From Paramoeba atlantica (taxonomy: Eukaryota; Discosea): 64,000 nt of DNA. The notes beneath the pieces are model-generated. The model saw only the letters and a program-made list of their open reading frames with translations, searched no databases and was not told the origin of the DNA. This document shows positions 22,270-32,393 of this stretch, piece by piece. The DNA lies in contig CDRNVI010000026.1 of the NCBI GenBank assembly GCA_977017575.1, forward strand, positions 124,001 through 188,000, given 5' to 3'. Position numbers and translations under genes: made by a program. How positions within the stretch are numbered: position 1 is the first letter of the stretch; each line of letters starts with the position of its first letter.

Positions 22270-22862
22270 ACAGCACATTCACATGCATAAAATTTTAGGC
22301 ACGGATTTCAACTTTTTCTAAAAGTTGGTGCGGGGTGCTATGGAAGCTCACCTTTGCTCCCGGTGAGGCCCGGTGGAAGTATAGGAATATTGCATAAGTA
22401 TAGGAATATTGCATAAGTATAGGAATATTGCATAAGTATAGGAATATTGCATAGCCGTCTAATCATGTCACAAAATACTGTGAATTGGTTTAGTATAGGT
22501 TTAGTTTTTGGGTATCACACTTTCACGTGACTCAGTGGCCCGGCCGGCCCCTCCGTGCGTTCGGTCTCTCATTTCCCCCAAAACAAATACCATCTTCCCC
22601 CCCTATTTAGCGGGGGACCACTCGCACACTGATAATGCATAAAACTCGCACACTGATAATGCATAAAACTCGCACACTGATAATGCATATTGGCACACTG
22701 ATAATGCATATTGATAATGCATATGTGAATGTGCTAATATGCATCTGAATGTGCTATATGCATTATCAATGTGCTATATGCAATATCAATGTGCTATATG
22801 CATTATCAGTGTGCTATATGCATTATCAATGTGCCGCTTAGTATGCATTATCAATGTGCGGG
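22270..22862. repeat. Compound word arrays with remnants of the 225-bp palindromic repeat
   Basis: One GCACATTCACATGCATAA word (22272-22290) is followed by a stretch matching 59250-59330, then four tandem GTATAGGAATATTGCATAA words (22377-22454), then a piece of the GC-rich 225-bp family (22535-22618). Next come four CACACTGATAATGCATAAA-type words and, immediately after, about seven words in the reverse orientation (22721-22860). The last two arrays face each other with almost nothing between them, like an element that has lost its interior. Confidence 0.75.
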
Positions 22863-23369
22863 CGCCTTCTGGACCTCTTTGCGAAAATCATTTCGCCAAG
22901 TCGGATCTCCGTAGAAGTTTACTGGGAGCGCCCGGGCGGGAGCCACCCCCCTAAGTAAGAACTAAGTAAGAAACTAAGTAAGACTAGAAAGAAAACTACA
23001 ACGCCGAAAAAGTTTCCACCAGTGGGGGCCATGTTCAACAGGACGGGAAGTTCACCGTGTTCTGCCAACCCAGTGCGGCGGCACTTGTGAGCTGCTCCGT
23101 TTCCGGCCTGGCCCGGTTCAGTGCACGTTACACGCAGGGCAACCTCTGCGCTACCGCAGATTCTCCCCGGTACCACACTGTAAGGGAGGCGGCGAACTTC
23201 CCGTCCATTAAGAACAGGTGCCACGGCGAATCCTTATTTCGCTGCCCAAAGGGTGACAGGTTTGGAACCCCAGCGAGCTCGATAGCAATTTCGCCGTGTT
23301 TATTACTATTCAATAATTGTTGATTTCCCTTGCAAATTTCCATATATAGGTTGGCAGTAGTGATCACGT
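22863..23369. other. Intergenic, upstream of tRNA cluster
   Basis: No convincing gene. AACTAAGTAAG is repeated three to four times at 22950-22985. A stretch near 23128-23160 (CAGGGCAACCTCTG) is echoed at 58793-58815, which may mark an old dispersed repeat. Open frames of about 90-100 codons exist on both strands but show no recognisable domain. Confidence 0.4.
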
Positions 23370-23441
23370 GCCCGTTTAGCTCAGTGGAAGAGCGCCAGAC
23401 TTTTAATCTGGTGGCCGTGGGTTCGATCCCCACAGCGGGTG
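23370..23441 (+). tRNA. tRNA-Lys (TTT)
   Basis: A full cloverleaf can be drawn: acceptor GCCCGTT with AGCGGGT (including G-U pairs), D-arm GCTC/GAGC, anticodon stem CCAGA/TCTGG with loop CTTTTAA (anticodon TTT at 23402-23404), and T-arm GTGGG-TTCGATC-CCCAC. The internal B box GGTTCGATCC is canonical. A TTTT run follows at 23442, as expected for a pol III stop. Confidence 0.95.
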
Positions 23442-23500
23442 TTTTAGGAGATTGTAAGCTGCACCGGATTTTATCCTGAACAAAATTTGAATCATGAAAA

Positions 23501-23572
23501 TGGACGGGTGGGGGATCGAACCCCAGGCCTTTCGAATGCAAATCGAACGCTCTACCACTGAGCTACACGCCC
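23501..23572 (-). tRNA. tRNA-Ala (TGC)
   Basis: On the minus strand: acceptor GGGCGTG with CCCGTCC (one U-C mismatch and one G-U), D-arm GCTC/GAGC, anticodon stem TTCGA/TCGAA with loop TTTGCAT (anticodon TGC), T-arm TGGGG-TTCGATC-CCCCA, discriminator A. A TTTT run lies just downstream on the minus strand (23496-23499). It is the only member of the cluster on this strand. Confidence 0.93.
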
Positions 23573-23644
23573 GACTTCGATCTATCGTTTTCGAAAGTAT
23601 TCGATCAAGATTGACACACACGCCCGCTATATTGCCTGCATAGC

Positions 23645-23716
23645 GCTCCTATAGTGTAGCGGTAATCACATCGGACTCTGAATCCGATAACCCTGGTTCG
23701 AGTCCAGGTAGGAGTG
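23645..23716 (+). tRNA. tRNA-Gln (CTG)
   Basis: Acceptor GCTCCTA pairs with TAGGAGT. The anticodon loop CTCTGAA gives anticodon CTG (23678-23680). The T-arm is CCTGG-TTCGAGT-CCAGG. The ATAGTGTAGCGGT start of the D-region is typical of eukaryotic tRNA-Gln. TTTT follows directly. Confidence 0.93.
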
Positions 23717-23771
23717 TTTTCAAGACACAGAAGCAATTTGACTTGCCCAGTACTTTGCGTGTTCCCAAGTC

Positions 23772-23844
23772 AGCACGGTGGCGCAGCGGTCAGCGCGGTG
23801 GGCTCATAACCCACAGGTCGTAGGATCGAAACCTACCCGTGCTA
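23772..23844 (+). tRNA. Initiator tRNA-Met (CAT)
   Basis: Acceptor AGCACGG pairs perfectly with CCGTGCT and includes the A1-T72 pair. The anticodon stem carries the three G-C pairs GGG/CCC around loop CTCATAA. The T-loop reads GATCGAAAC, with A replacing the usual T54. All three are hallmarks of eukaryotic initiator rather than elongator tRNA-Met. A TTTT stop follows at 23847. Confidence 0.93.
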
Positions 23845-23884
23845 CTTTTGAGCGTCAAAAGTTCTGCCTTTTCTGCCCTTTCTG

Positions 23885-23990
23885 CCTTTCGCCTCGTTAA
23901 ACACGGTGGTTGTTTTCAACTTAGAAGTCACACATGCTGCGCGCCTCGCCTTGAAAGCTAGCTCCGCGCTTAACGAAGCGACTAAACAAG
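23885..23990. repeat. Solo terminal palindrome of the ~0.9-kb repeat
   Basis: CGTTAAACACGGTGGTTGTTTTCAAC and a diverged complement end 40 bases after the initiator tRNA. They match only the terminal hairpin of the repeats at 10620-10731 and 21955-22056. It is a relic or an independent hairpin insertion. Confidence 0.65.
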
Positions 23991-23999
23991 AAAAAGTAG

Positions 24000-24860
24000 C
24001 TTCGAAACCGGAAGGTTTTGAGCCAAAATTAGCCGATTTTCGTTAAGTTGGATGAGTACTCATCGAAACGACTACAGTAAACGTCACTATTATCAGAATG
24101 CTCAGTTGTACGTTAACACACACAAAGCGGCTTTCTTGTCGTTTTTCGTCACTATTCTCAGAATTGGTCTGTTGAACGTTGACAGGCACTTATTTATGAG
24201 GTCATATCATAATTCTCATTTTTTAAAAAAAGTTTTTTAATGCAATCCCACTCGCACCCTTATCTGTCATAAACGCGGCACCCTTATCTGTCATAGAAAC
24301 TCGCACCCTTATCTGTCATACAGCATGCCTGGCATGCCAGAGGTAGCAAGGACCCCTAAGACCAGTGCCAATTGCCGCCGCGGTAGTCTACGGGACGGGA
24401 ATCAAACAGCCCAAACAAAGCGTCGCCCCCGCTAGAAACCACGAAATGCGGCCACCTACCAGGGCAAGCGAACACTGAGCTGTATGCAGTGGGGAATGTA
24501 TTGGGGGGAAATTTCCACTTGAAAAACAAGTTGTTCGAAAGTGATATGAGGAAATTTAAGAATGAATATAGATAAATACTTAACTAACTCTATAGAGTTA
24601 GTGTAGAGTGAGTGAGTCAGTGAGTGTCATACAGCACCCTTATCTGTCATATAAGCCGCACCCTTATCTGTCATAAACCGATTTAAAAAAAGTCGACCCC
24701 TTAAAAAAATTTCAAGGCCTAAAACAGATTTCAACCCCTAAAAAAAAATTGACCCCTAAAAAAATATTTCAACCCCTTCCAAAAATTTACAATTTTGCTA
24801 CACAGTTAACATAAAAAATAGGTAACCTCAATTGTGGTCCCTATCCTATCCTAAAACACT
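24000..24860. repeat. Foldback-like remnants (CACCCTTATCTGTCATAAA word) and low-complexity sequence
   Basis: Three words GCACCCTTATCTGTCATA lie at 24254-24321 and two at 24648-24675, both in the same orientation. Between them is a 290-bp GC-richer segment that I could not identify. From 24680 to 24790 is A-rich sequence with repeated CGACCCCT / CAACCCCT, whose complement occurs beside the word array at 34690-34770, so it is probably the sub-terminal part of the same family. No gene seen. Confidence 0.6.
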
Positions 24861-24865
24861 GGTTA

Positions 24866-27800
24866 TTAAAACCAGTTAAGAAAACAACCTTTTCTTACTT
24901 TGTAACAACTTCGGATCCTTAGTAGTTTCATCCTTACCCCCCCCCCCCCAGATTCTTCCATTACCTGTTGAAGTTCTTTTTTGGTCCCTTTATGCTGCTT
25001 CTTTTTGACTTTATGAGTATTACTGGAACCTAAGTACTCATTCTTTTCCGAAGGGAGTTCCACGGAACTTACACCTACCTTGAGAGGCGGTGTACCATCC
25101 TCAACCGCACATCGCTTAGCCACAGACAACGTTTTAGTCTCACCAGACAAAATCGATGTTTGTACTTTTTGTGAGCTCAGAGTTCGAGCTGTGACTACAC
25201 CTGGCGTCTTTTTTCTCCTCTTTGGTTCTGAGGTATGAAGAGTCTTGCGTGTTCCTGAAACGGCCAGCGCATCAGCCTTCTCATTATATGTGTTCCCATT
25301 ATGGGACCTCACTTTGCACATGAATACTTCAACGTTCTCAGCTTGCATTGACCGAATTTTCCTGTCCAATAAGGGCAGAAGATCCCCATTTGGTACTTTA
25401 TTATACCCAATAACACGGCGCCGAAATCTCATTAAATGAAAGAAATTCCATACGTAGAAGGAATCAGTGTGTAATATTAGCTTCTTTGCTCCTTCAGGTA
25501 TAATGTTTAGTGCTTGTTGTAGGGATTCCATCCCTGCTCTCTCTGGTGTGTCAGCATTTAATCGTATGGAATAGTGTTGATCATTCTGGTTAGTCTGCTT
25601 TATGACGATTCCTGCGCCGCCTCTGCCTTCATTGGTGCCTCTAACGGTGCGAACGGAACCATCAATATACATATGTACTTCCTCTTCCCCTATCGGAAAG
25701 GGGTCGGGTCCTTCTTCAACAAACTGTAGCCCGTAACATTCGCCTCTGATTGCATTCCTGTGTTTGGCCTTCCATTGTGATGATTGTAATCTAATATAAT
25801 CTGGTAGTGGCTCAAGGTTTTGCCTGAGTTCTTCGCATAACTTTTGCCAGTGTGTTTGATCCGATGAATAAACAAGAGCTTCCTCAAGGGTTATTCCTAA
25901 ATCTTTGAAGCACGCTTCACTTGGAGAAGATTGTCGGGCCGTTTCTTTAGATTTCCATTGTACGAGTTCTCGATAGACTGGCAAGTGTCGCAGCATGTGC
26001 CCGATGAGTTTCGCCCTACTGACACGATGTACAGTGGAAAATCTCGGGGTCCCGCAGTAGAGAGATTCCAAAGAGAAGCAGTGACCGAAATCATCTAGCT
26101 TCGCGCAGTTGCAGGCAAATCGTCGCATCATGTTGATCTCCACCTCCACTCTTTTCAAAACAGCATTAGAGATAAACAGTGCCCCGGCTCCGAATGTCAG
26201 AATTGGGTACACCAAACAGTCGAATAGTCTTAATTTGGTTGCTGCGGCTAAAGGAGAAATCCAAATTTCTCGCATTCTACGGAATGCAGCCCACGTGAGT
26301 CGTAGTCTATCCTTGATTGGTGCTGAAGCCGTTGCATCCTGCATGTGCCCAAGGTGTCGGTATGAGTCTACCAAAGGGATTTTCCCAAGAGATTCTGATC
26401 TAAGTTCTCTTGAACCTCCAGGTACCTTTCCGAATGCCATCCAAGCTGTCTTAGTCCTACCAAGAGCAAGAGACAAATTTGCGGGACGTGCTTCCTGTGC
26501 CGTCGTAGAGGACAAGAGTGCAATATCGTCAGCATAGTCAATATCCGTGAGCCTGACTTCTTGAATACCTCTACTTTTCGTACCAGTACTCTTTAAAAGA
26601 ATTCCCTGAGGCTTTTTATCGAGAGCACGATGAAGGATACGATCAATTACAAGTACAAAAAGATATGGCGCAAGAACATCACCCTGAAGAATTCCAGTCG
26701 TAATCGGAAAAGTCTGCGTGTTCCCGTACGGTGTGCGCACTATCCCCTGAAGATCAGTGTAAAGAGACATGATTGTGCGAGTCATCGCAGGACCGACGCG
26801 AAAGGCATCAAGAGCGGAACGAATAGCATGATAAGAAACGGAGGGGAACGCCTTGGCAAAGTCAATGAATGCTACTAATATGCCTCGTTTGTCTCTTGTT
26901 GCGCGTGTGGTTAAGTCATTCAATAGTAATTGAGCACCTGCGGTGGACCTGTCCGGGCGAAACCCAAATTGACTATCACGCAGCAACCCCTCTATTGATG
27001 GCCGTATACGACGCAAAATCATGCAGTTCATTAATTTTACTACACTATTAACTAGACAAATAGGGCGCCAATTAGAAATTTGAGATAGATCACCTTTTTT
27101 GGGAATCGGAACTTGTATAACAAGTTTCCAGCACTCTGGCGACTCTCCTGTTTGATGGATTTTGTCCATAATTTGCAAGAGAGAGGATCGTATTTCAGGA
27201 TGTCTTGTGATAGACCTTAAAGCTTCGGCAGGAATGTTATCTATACCCGGAGCTTTGTGTCTAGCAAGTCTTTCAGCGCTCTCTGCGAGCTCTTCACCAG
27301 TAAATGGACCGTCAAAAATGGTGTTTCTCGGAACTGGAACCTGATCAAAGTTTATATTGGGGTCGCCGCGGTCGTCTCCACCAATTCCAGCAAAGAATTG
27401 TTGAATAATTCTAAGTGATTCTCGTTTTGATCTCGCTTCAATTTTGAGAGATTCCCGGTATATCCCGCATATTCTTCTCAAAGTTCGCCAAGGATTAGAC
27501 CTATTTTGCCGTAGTTCAGACTCGATTTCTTCGCACTCACGTCTGATCTCTGCTTCAATTTCGTCGCCATGCCGCTCAACAACGTTTTTGAAATGCTCCG
27601 GATTACGGCTCTGAATAAATATGTCACGGAAACGTGTCTTTGAAGTCTGGTCTGTCTGTTGGGTCATGGTTTCTGTCTCGAGATTTGGGGATTCGGGGTC
27701 TTCTTTGTCGGATGGCTTACAGGCTAATTTATTTGCTCCGTCTACCATGATTTTAGAAAGCTGTTCCCATGTAATGTCTTCCTTTTTCTGTGCAGCGGAA

Positions 27801-27922
27801 AAAACTAGTTCTTGGAATTCTTTTTCTTGTTTTGGGTCCCCGAAAAAGGCCAGATTACGCCACTGCTTCCCTTTTTGTTCTCGCATTTCCATTTGATCTT
27901 CAAATTTACAATTACAGCACAA
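24866..27922 (-). CDS. LINE polyprotein: reverse transcriptase plus RNase H
   Basis: An open frame of 1018 codons, beginning inside the element without an ATG because a frameshift detaches it from the endonuclease. RT blocks in order: NWRPICLVNSVVKLMNC (about residue 280), FGFRPDRSTAGAQ (320), FIDFAKAFPSVS (350), TGILQGDVLAPYLF (405) and YADDIALLS (460, catalytic Asp pair). The thumb region follows. RNase H begins near residue 765 (MYIDGSVR), with Glu in PERAGMESLQ, Asp in LHTDSFYVW and the His/Asn end in RSHNGNTYNEKADAL. The last 90 residues are basic and have no known domain. Together with the AP-endonuclease this is the arrangement known for ingi/L1Tc elements of trypanosomes. Confidence 0.85.
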   Translation of the reverse strand: MCCNCKFEDQMEMREQKGKQWRNLAFFGDPKQEKEFQELVFSAAQKKEDITWEQLSKIMVDGANKLACKPSDKEDPESPNLETETMTQQTDQTSKTRFRDIFIQSRNPEHFKNVVERHGDEIEAEIRRECEEIESELRQNRSNPWRTLRRICGIYRESLKIEARSKRESLRIIQQFFAGIGGDDRGDPNINFDQVPVPRNTIFDGPFTGEELAESAERLARHKAPGIDNIPAEALRSITRHPEIRSSLLQIMDKIHQTGESPECWKLVIQVPIPKKGDLSQISNWRPICLVNSVVKLMNCMILRRIRPSIEGLLRDSQFGFRPDRSTAGAQLLLNDLTTRATRDKRGILVAFIDFAKAFPSVSYHAIRSALDAFRVGPAMTRTIMSLYTDLQGIVRTPYGNTQTFPITTGILQGDVLAPYLFVLVIDRILHRALDKKPQGILLKSTGTKSRGIQEVRLTDIDYADDIALLSSTTAQEARPANLSLALGRTKTAWMAFGKVPGGSRELRSESLGKIPLVDSYRHLGHMQDATASAPIKDRLRLTWAAFRRMREIWISPLAAATKLRLFDCLVYPILTFGAGALFISNAVLKRVEVEINMMRRFACNCAKLDDFGHCFSLESLYCGTPRFSTVHRVSRAKLIGHMLRHLPVYRELVQWKSKETARQSSPSEACFKDLGITLEEALVYSSDQTHWQKLCEELRQNLEPLPDYIRLQSSQWKAKHRNAIRGECYGLQFVEEGPDPFPIGEEEVHMYIDGSVRTVRGTNEGRGGAGIVIKQTNQNDQHYSIRLNADTPERAGMESLQQALNIIPEGAKKLILHTDSFYVWNFFHLMRFRRRVIGYNKVPNGDLLPLLDRKIRSMQAENVEVFMCKVRSHNGNTYNEKADALAVSGTRKTLHTSEPKRRKKTPGVVTARTLSSQKVQTSILSGETKTLSVAKRCAVEDGTPPLKVGVSSVELPSEKNEYLGSSNTHKVKKKQHKGTKKELQQVMEESGGGGVRMKLLRIRSCYKVRKGCFLNWF

Positions 27923-29330
27923 TGTGTAGTTGGGATCGGTGATTTAAGAACCTTATGTCTACTTATGCTTGAAGAAAAACGTTCACTCACTAATATGTGA
28001 TCAAGTTGCCTGCATACGTTTTTGCCTTTTATCTTCGTGGGCAATTCGCACGTCCACTTTCTCCGGCTGGGGCAGAGGGAGTGTGCTGATCTACATTCAA
28101 TGGAGCAGAGAAGGCCTCTCATTCTCGATACCGCCGGTAAATCCATGCGATAATTTGATACCATTGTCAATGGTGCATTAAAGTCGCCCATAACAATTGT
28201 TGGTCGCTTACGACCTTTTGCACTAACCTCCTTGCACGCATGTTCGACATCCCCCAAAAACTCAGCATGAGCGGTCTCTGAGGAATCTCTAATTGGCGCG
28301 TAGACGTTAATTAAGGTACCAGTCCCTTGCTCTAGGGAGCATTCTGCTCCCATCACTCTGGGGCTCACTTCTCTTACGTTTTGTAAATGCATCTGGCTTA
28401 CGATAGCCAAACCGTTATAAGCATCTTTCGCGCGTGCAGATTGAAGATGATGTCAATAATTTCTGTAATTTGGATTGCAAAAGACAATTAGTAACCACAG
28501 TGCCCCCCGTTCCGACTAATAACAATTTCACAACGCTTCCTGAAACTCTTCAACGTTTTCTGAACCGTTGCAGAGTGGGTCTGTTTCAATTTAAGGAAAG
28601 ACCCCTCAATGGCGGCTTCCAGTTGCTGTCGATTTCGGGGTCGAAGAAGATTTTTGTCTGTGTCCATCACAGACCACAAATATAAATAATTTGTGCGCCG
28701 TAGCGGAGTACGATCCTGTGCGCTCGTATTCCGCCACCAAAAGCATGCGGTGACTCTCTTTGACGGGGGCGGGGGAAGAATACGATCTATCGCTCAGTAC
28801 TCCACGGGAAGTCCTCGAGCGAGCGCGCTTTTGGGGCATTTTCTAGTAAAAAATGTAATTCCTGCGAGGGAAAAAAGCGAAATGTGGTATCAAAAAATAT
28901 GTACGTTAAAATCACAGGATTTTAATGCGCCTAAAACATACAACTCTGTGAGAGCTATCCAATGCGCTATTATTTTCCAAAATTGGACAACTTTTACGAA
29001 TTTTAGACCCCCCCACCTTTAGACCCGCACCCCTGTATATGTGGTACTGCCCCCCTAGGTGTTCCACCTGTCGATAAATAATCACATTTACACTGTCCTT
29101 TGGTGAAAAAGTGTACCTGGTTTCCTGCAAACACATAACGTCAATCCCCTTACGCTGCATAAAAGAAAGAACCTCAATAAGACACGTACACCTTCTGAGT
29201 GAGAATTCGTCATCTCCTTCAAGTTTCAAAGTTGTCACATTTAGTGTGCCAAAAGTTGTTTTCTCCTTCTCAGCGGAACGTTCAACGTTCTCCGAGTCGT
29301 GTTGGGCATGTTTGCCACGCGATGCCCATG
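27880..29330 (-). pseudogene. LINE AP-endonuclease, split by insertion and frameshifted
   Basis: The N-terminal part (29330-29040) has FGTLNVTTLKLEG and IDVMCLQETRY, the APE-type metal-binding Glu. The C-terminal part (28450-27880) has YNGLAI, NVYAPIRDS, VMGDFNAPL (catalytic D/N) and QLDHILVS, and ends TTHCAVIVNL, where the usual SDH triad reads TTH. The Tc1-derived insertion at 28453-29035 removes the middle, and a stop precedes the resumed frame near 28453. It nicks target DNA in functional relatives; this copy is not functional. Confidence 0.8.
28453..29035 (-). mobile_element. Internally deleted Tc1 element of the 36-kb family
   Basis: The right end (28955-29035) matches the ~100-bp terminal repeat of the element at 35996-37460 (ACGAATTTTAGACCCCCCCAC) and is followed by TA. 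Inside are the first ~50 transposase residues (MPQKRARSRTSRG, from 28839) joined to the last part (LLRPRNRQQLEAAIE, 28640-28480); the DDE core is deleted. The left terminal repeat is not recognisable. It inserted into the LINE endonuclease. Confidence 0.75.
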
Positions 29331-29371
29331 GTATAGTACGTCATGGTACGAGGACATGTCCAATTCTCTAA

Positions 29372-30415
29372 TTGTCACACTGTCATGGTAATGTCACGTC
29401 ATGGTACGAGAAGCATCGCCAGCTTCTTGCTCAGGGACCGAAATTGATTAGTGCTTTGCAAGTAGCGCGTGAAACTGAGGGTATCGAAACTCCGAAGCTC
29501 GGAGGTGTGACGCGCTGGTGTCAGGATAAGTTTACATGTATGCAATTTTTGGCGAAGAATATGGACACAGTATCGGCATTTGTGTACAGCGAAAGTGAAA
29601 AGGCACGGGCGTCAAAGTCCATTATTAAGTGTAAGCGTTTGCTGGACCGGTACGGAGCTTCGGAAATTAAAGCAAGCTGCTTTACATTTCTTGAACAATG
29701 CAGCGTTTTGCATTCAGCACTGAACAAATTTTCAGACATGTCGGGGAAACCGATGGCAACTCATGTCGAAACTACGCTGCAGCTCTTGTTCGAACATAGC
29801 GAAAGTGACGAAGCGCCCTCGCGAATGCGAGAAGCACTTCTTTATCACAAGACTCGTCTACAAAAATATCATAATATGCGCTTTTGGAACGATGTTCTCT
29901 GGTTCCGTCCCGGATGGATCGTTCAGTTCGCTCGTCCTTGTGGTCTTCTCCCCATCTCGGTAGCTCGAGCAAATAATGTTTTTGACAAAAATGCGGACGG
30001 TCCGTCGGCCGAGCAGCCGATCTTTCGTATTTCATCCGATGAGTGGGAAAAATACTTAGCATGCCTCGATTTCAGTTGGGATCCGTCTAAGTTCAGCAAC
30101 GAATACGAATGGTGGTGTGGTCCTGGGTGTGAAATGTTCCCAGCGATTTACGAAGCTGCCGTACACTACGTTTGGACGCCACCCCTGGTCAACAGGTGCG
30201 ACTCCTGGCTTTCCGTGCTTGGATATACATGGTATGTAGGGAGCTATACTGGTATGTATAGCTCACGCCAGGCCTCCCTTGCTCCCGATGTTGTATCGCA
30301 CCAGATATTCGTGCGAGGAAATTGCGACAAGCTAGGATATATGACTCAAGGTGATGCTGATTCGCTGGAAAATGATAGTGAGCTTGAATCATTGTCAGAT
30401 ACAGAACATAACTGA
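29372..30415 (+). pseudogene. hAT transposase, C-terminal half
   Basis: About 340 codons, open from 29372 to a stop at 30413, with no clear own start (the first visible ATG is internal). Motifs: GGVTRWCQDKF near residue 43 matches the TRW-S block of hAT transposases. The C-terminal dimerisation region reads WTPPLVNRCDSWLSVLG, then RQASLAPDVVSHQIFVRGN, followed by an acidic tail DSELESLSDTEHN. The N-terminal half of what looks like the same protein is on the opposite strand at 31173-32200, so the gene appears split by an inversion. An alternative is two different hAT copies meeting head to head. Confidence 0.65.
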
Positions 30416-31172
30416 CTTAACATTATGTGGATTGTACGCAGTAGTTGTATTTGATTTTAGTACAGTGATTACTATACAGTATAGTATTAGTACTGTATGA
30501 AGCGGGGATAAGCCCGCCAGATCAAGAAAAAAAAGGATTGTTTGGTTTAGGGGATAGGAAAGGGGGGAAACCGAATGAAAGACGGATTTTTCCTTCTATG
30601 GATTGAGATACTGTTTCTGTAGCGACAACTTGCTCAGCAAAGTTGGCACAGTCATCGAGCTTTATTCTAGTACGGGATCGTATGGTTGGTTGGTAAATCT
30701 GGGTGAAAGCGGGTAAATGGGTCAATGACCCGGGTAAATTACCCGCGTTTGCCACCACGTGGGTAATTACACATTTACCCGGCAGGGGTATGTATAAACG
30801 AGGTTAATAGTACTACAAATTTTCTTGAATCACTATAAACTATCTATAAATAGTTTTAGGGACCTCTGCTTTTAAAAGTCTCATAGTCTCGCCCTTAAAA
30901 ACATTTCTGTACAAAAGATCAAGCCCGGAGCAATGGTCCAGATTTCCCCCCCGAAAAAGCATACACCCCAGTAAGAGAGATTTGGTCATTTTGACCCAAA
31001 ATTTATTCTCTTACTGGGGGGGTATACGGTAAGTATCCAAGAAGTGGGCGCGTCTTCCATTCCGAGGGCCCCATAAGATTGCATGAAAAAAAAATCGGCG
31101 TTGACTGCTCGCTTCTCAAAATTCGCAAGCTGGACGCCTAAGGCGACGCCCCTGTACTTGCCTTGCTTTGCA
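30416..31172. other. Spacer between hAT halves, with one small MITE hairpin
   Basis: No gene. 30960-31030 is a hairpin with ends ACCCCAGTAAGAGA and TCTCTTACTGGGG, a member of the MITE family at 45707-46018. The remainder includes GGGTAAAT repeats near 30700-30780 and otherwise unassigned sequence. Confidence 0.6.
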
Positions 31173-32200
31173 CTAGTTTAGTAGTGCTCCGGAGTAGAAT
31201 GCATTGCAGAAGGAACGCCAAAGTCGAAAAATAGGCTTGTTTTCGTAATCCTTTAATATCTGTTTCGCAATGTTGTTAAGCACGTGTCCTACGCAGCTCG
31301 ACAAAGTTATCTTAGGCAGCCTCTCTCGTACCCCGAGTTGAATGTTGATGCGATCGGTGGAACCGATGTCTTGAATTTTCCCATAAAACTCAGCTAAATT
31401 TCCTATGTATTCTTTGCATTCAATGCGAGCAACGTGATTCACAGTTGAGCCATCGACTTGTAAAAATCGTAGCTTGTAGACGCGATCTTCGTGAAGCACT
31501 CCGGCCAAAGAATTTATGAGAGTATGTGCTGCTTCTTTCCCGTCAAAGGCAGCGTGTTTTCTACCATACATTGGAGGTAGAAGAATCTGTGCACTCCCAA
31601 CGTACAACACTTCGATCAGAACATACTCATGCAGTATGCGATCAATTCCCGCATCCAGAGCAATTCCGAAGAAGCTTTCAGAATCACCCTTCGATCTTAC
31701 ATACGGGGTTACATACGGGGGGTTACATACGGGGTTACATACGGGGGTACATATGGGCCCACAGCTCATCAGCCAACTCTGCTTCCCATTTATGCAATTT
31801 TGTTGAGTGGTTCGGAAGCCGTGGCGCAATAACATGCGGTGGAAGGTTCAGACGGAAATCTTCATATGCTCGCAGTAACCACATGGCCCTTGAGGCAGAC
31901 CAATTGGTGGAGGACAGCAAACATGGTAAAACCTTTCTAGTAAAGATGCTCACAGAATCAATTTTCTTGATTTATCGATTTTTCAGGCCCTTTACATTCG
32001 ACGCGATGTTTGTAATATACGATGTTTGTACGCGAGAAGAACAATGTTTACATTGAAAGTGTCTGGTCGAAACTATTCCTGAGAATCTCATCAGTATTGC
32101 GCTGAGCATAGGCCTTGCATTTTTCATTGCGGGAGCTGTCAGGAGATCCACAACACTGTTCCAGCTTGAAATGTTCAGGCAAAATTCTTTCCGACATTCG
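31173..32200 (-). pseudogene. hAT transposase, N-terminal half with BED-like finger
   Basis: Several minus-strand frames together resemble the start of a hAT protein: a zinc-finger-like FQCKHCSSRV (about 32060-32030), then a stretch ending WAHMYPRM, then DGSTVNHVARIECKEYIGNL and SSCVGHVLNNIAKQIL, which fit the catalytic-core region. It ends FYSGALLN at 31180, about where the C-terminal half would follow. A short tandem repeat (TTACATACGGGG, about five units, 31698-31750) interrupts the coding region. At least two frame changes are present, so this is not functional. Confidence 0.6.
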
Positions 32201-32393
32201 ATGTCGTGACCTGGCACCCGCACCATTATCTTGCATAAAAAGTGGCACTTTATACTGCATGAATTCACCTTTATCTGGCATAATGCACCTTTATATTGCA
32301 TAAGGCACCTTAATATTGCATAATTCACCTTGAAATTGCATATTCAGCGACACCTTTATATTGCATATTAAGCTGCACCTTTAAACCCCTCGA

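Larger units (their letters stand above)
24866..29330 (-). mobile_element. ingi-like LINE, near full length, interrupted by a Tc1 derivative
   Basis: Minus-strand order: AP-endonuclease (about 29330-27880), reverse transcriptase, RNase H, C-terminal tail. The endonuclease is split by a Tc1-type insertion (28453-29035). A frameshift separates the endonuclease frame from the RT frame near 27900. No clear poly(A) or target duplication is seen at the 3' side (about 24840-24866). It is closely related to the copy at 1-2165 and less so to the one at 51735-53690. Confidence 0.88.

Noticed and set aside
23057-23323. 88-residue ORF upstream of the tRNAs
   Set aside because: No ATG context or domain, and the opposite strand is equally open; probably chance in GC-balanced sequence.
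24340-24440. Small-subunit rRNA fragment (GCCGCCGCGGTAG resembles the 530 loop)
   Set aside because: Only about 12 bases match, the flanks do not align, and no other rRNA segment is nearby.
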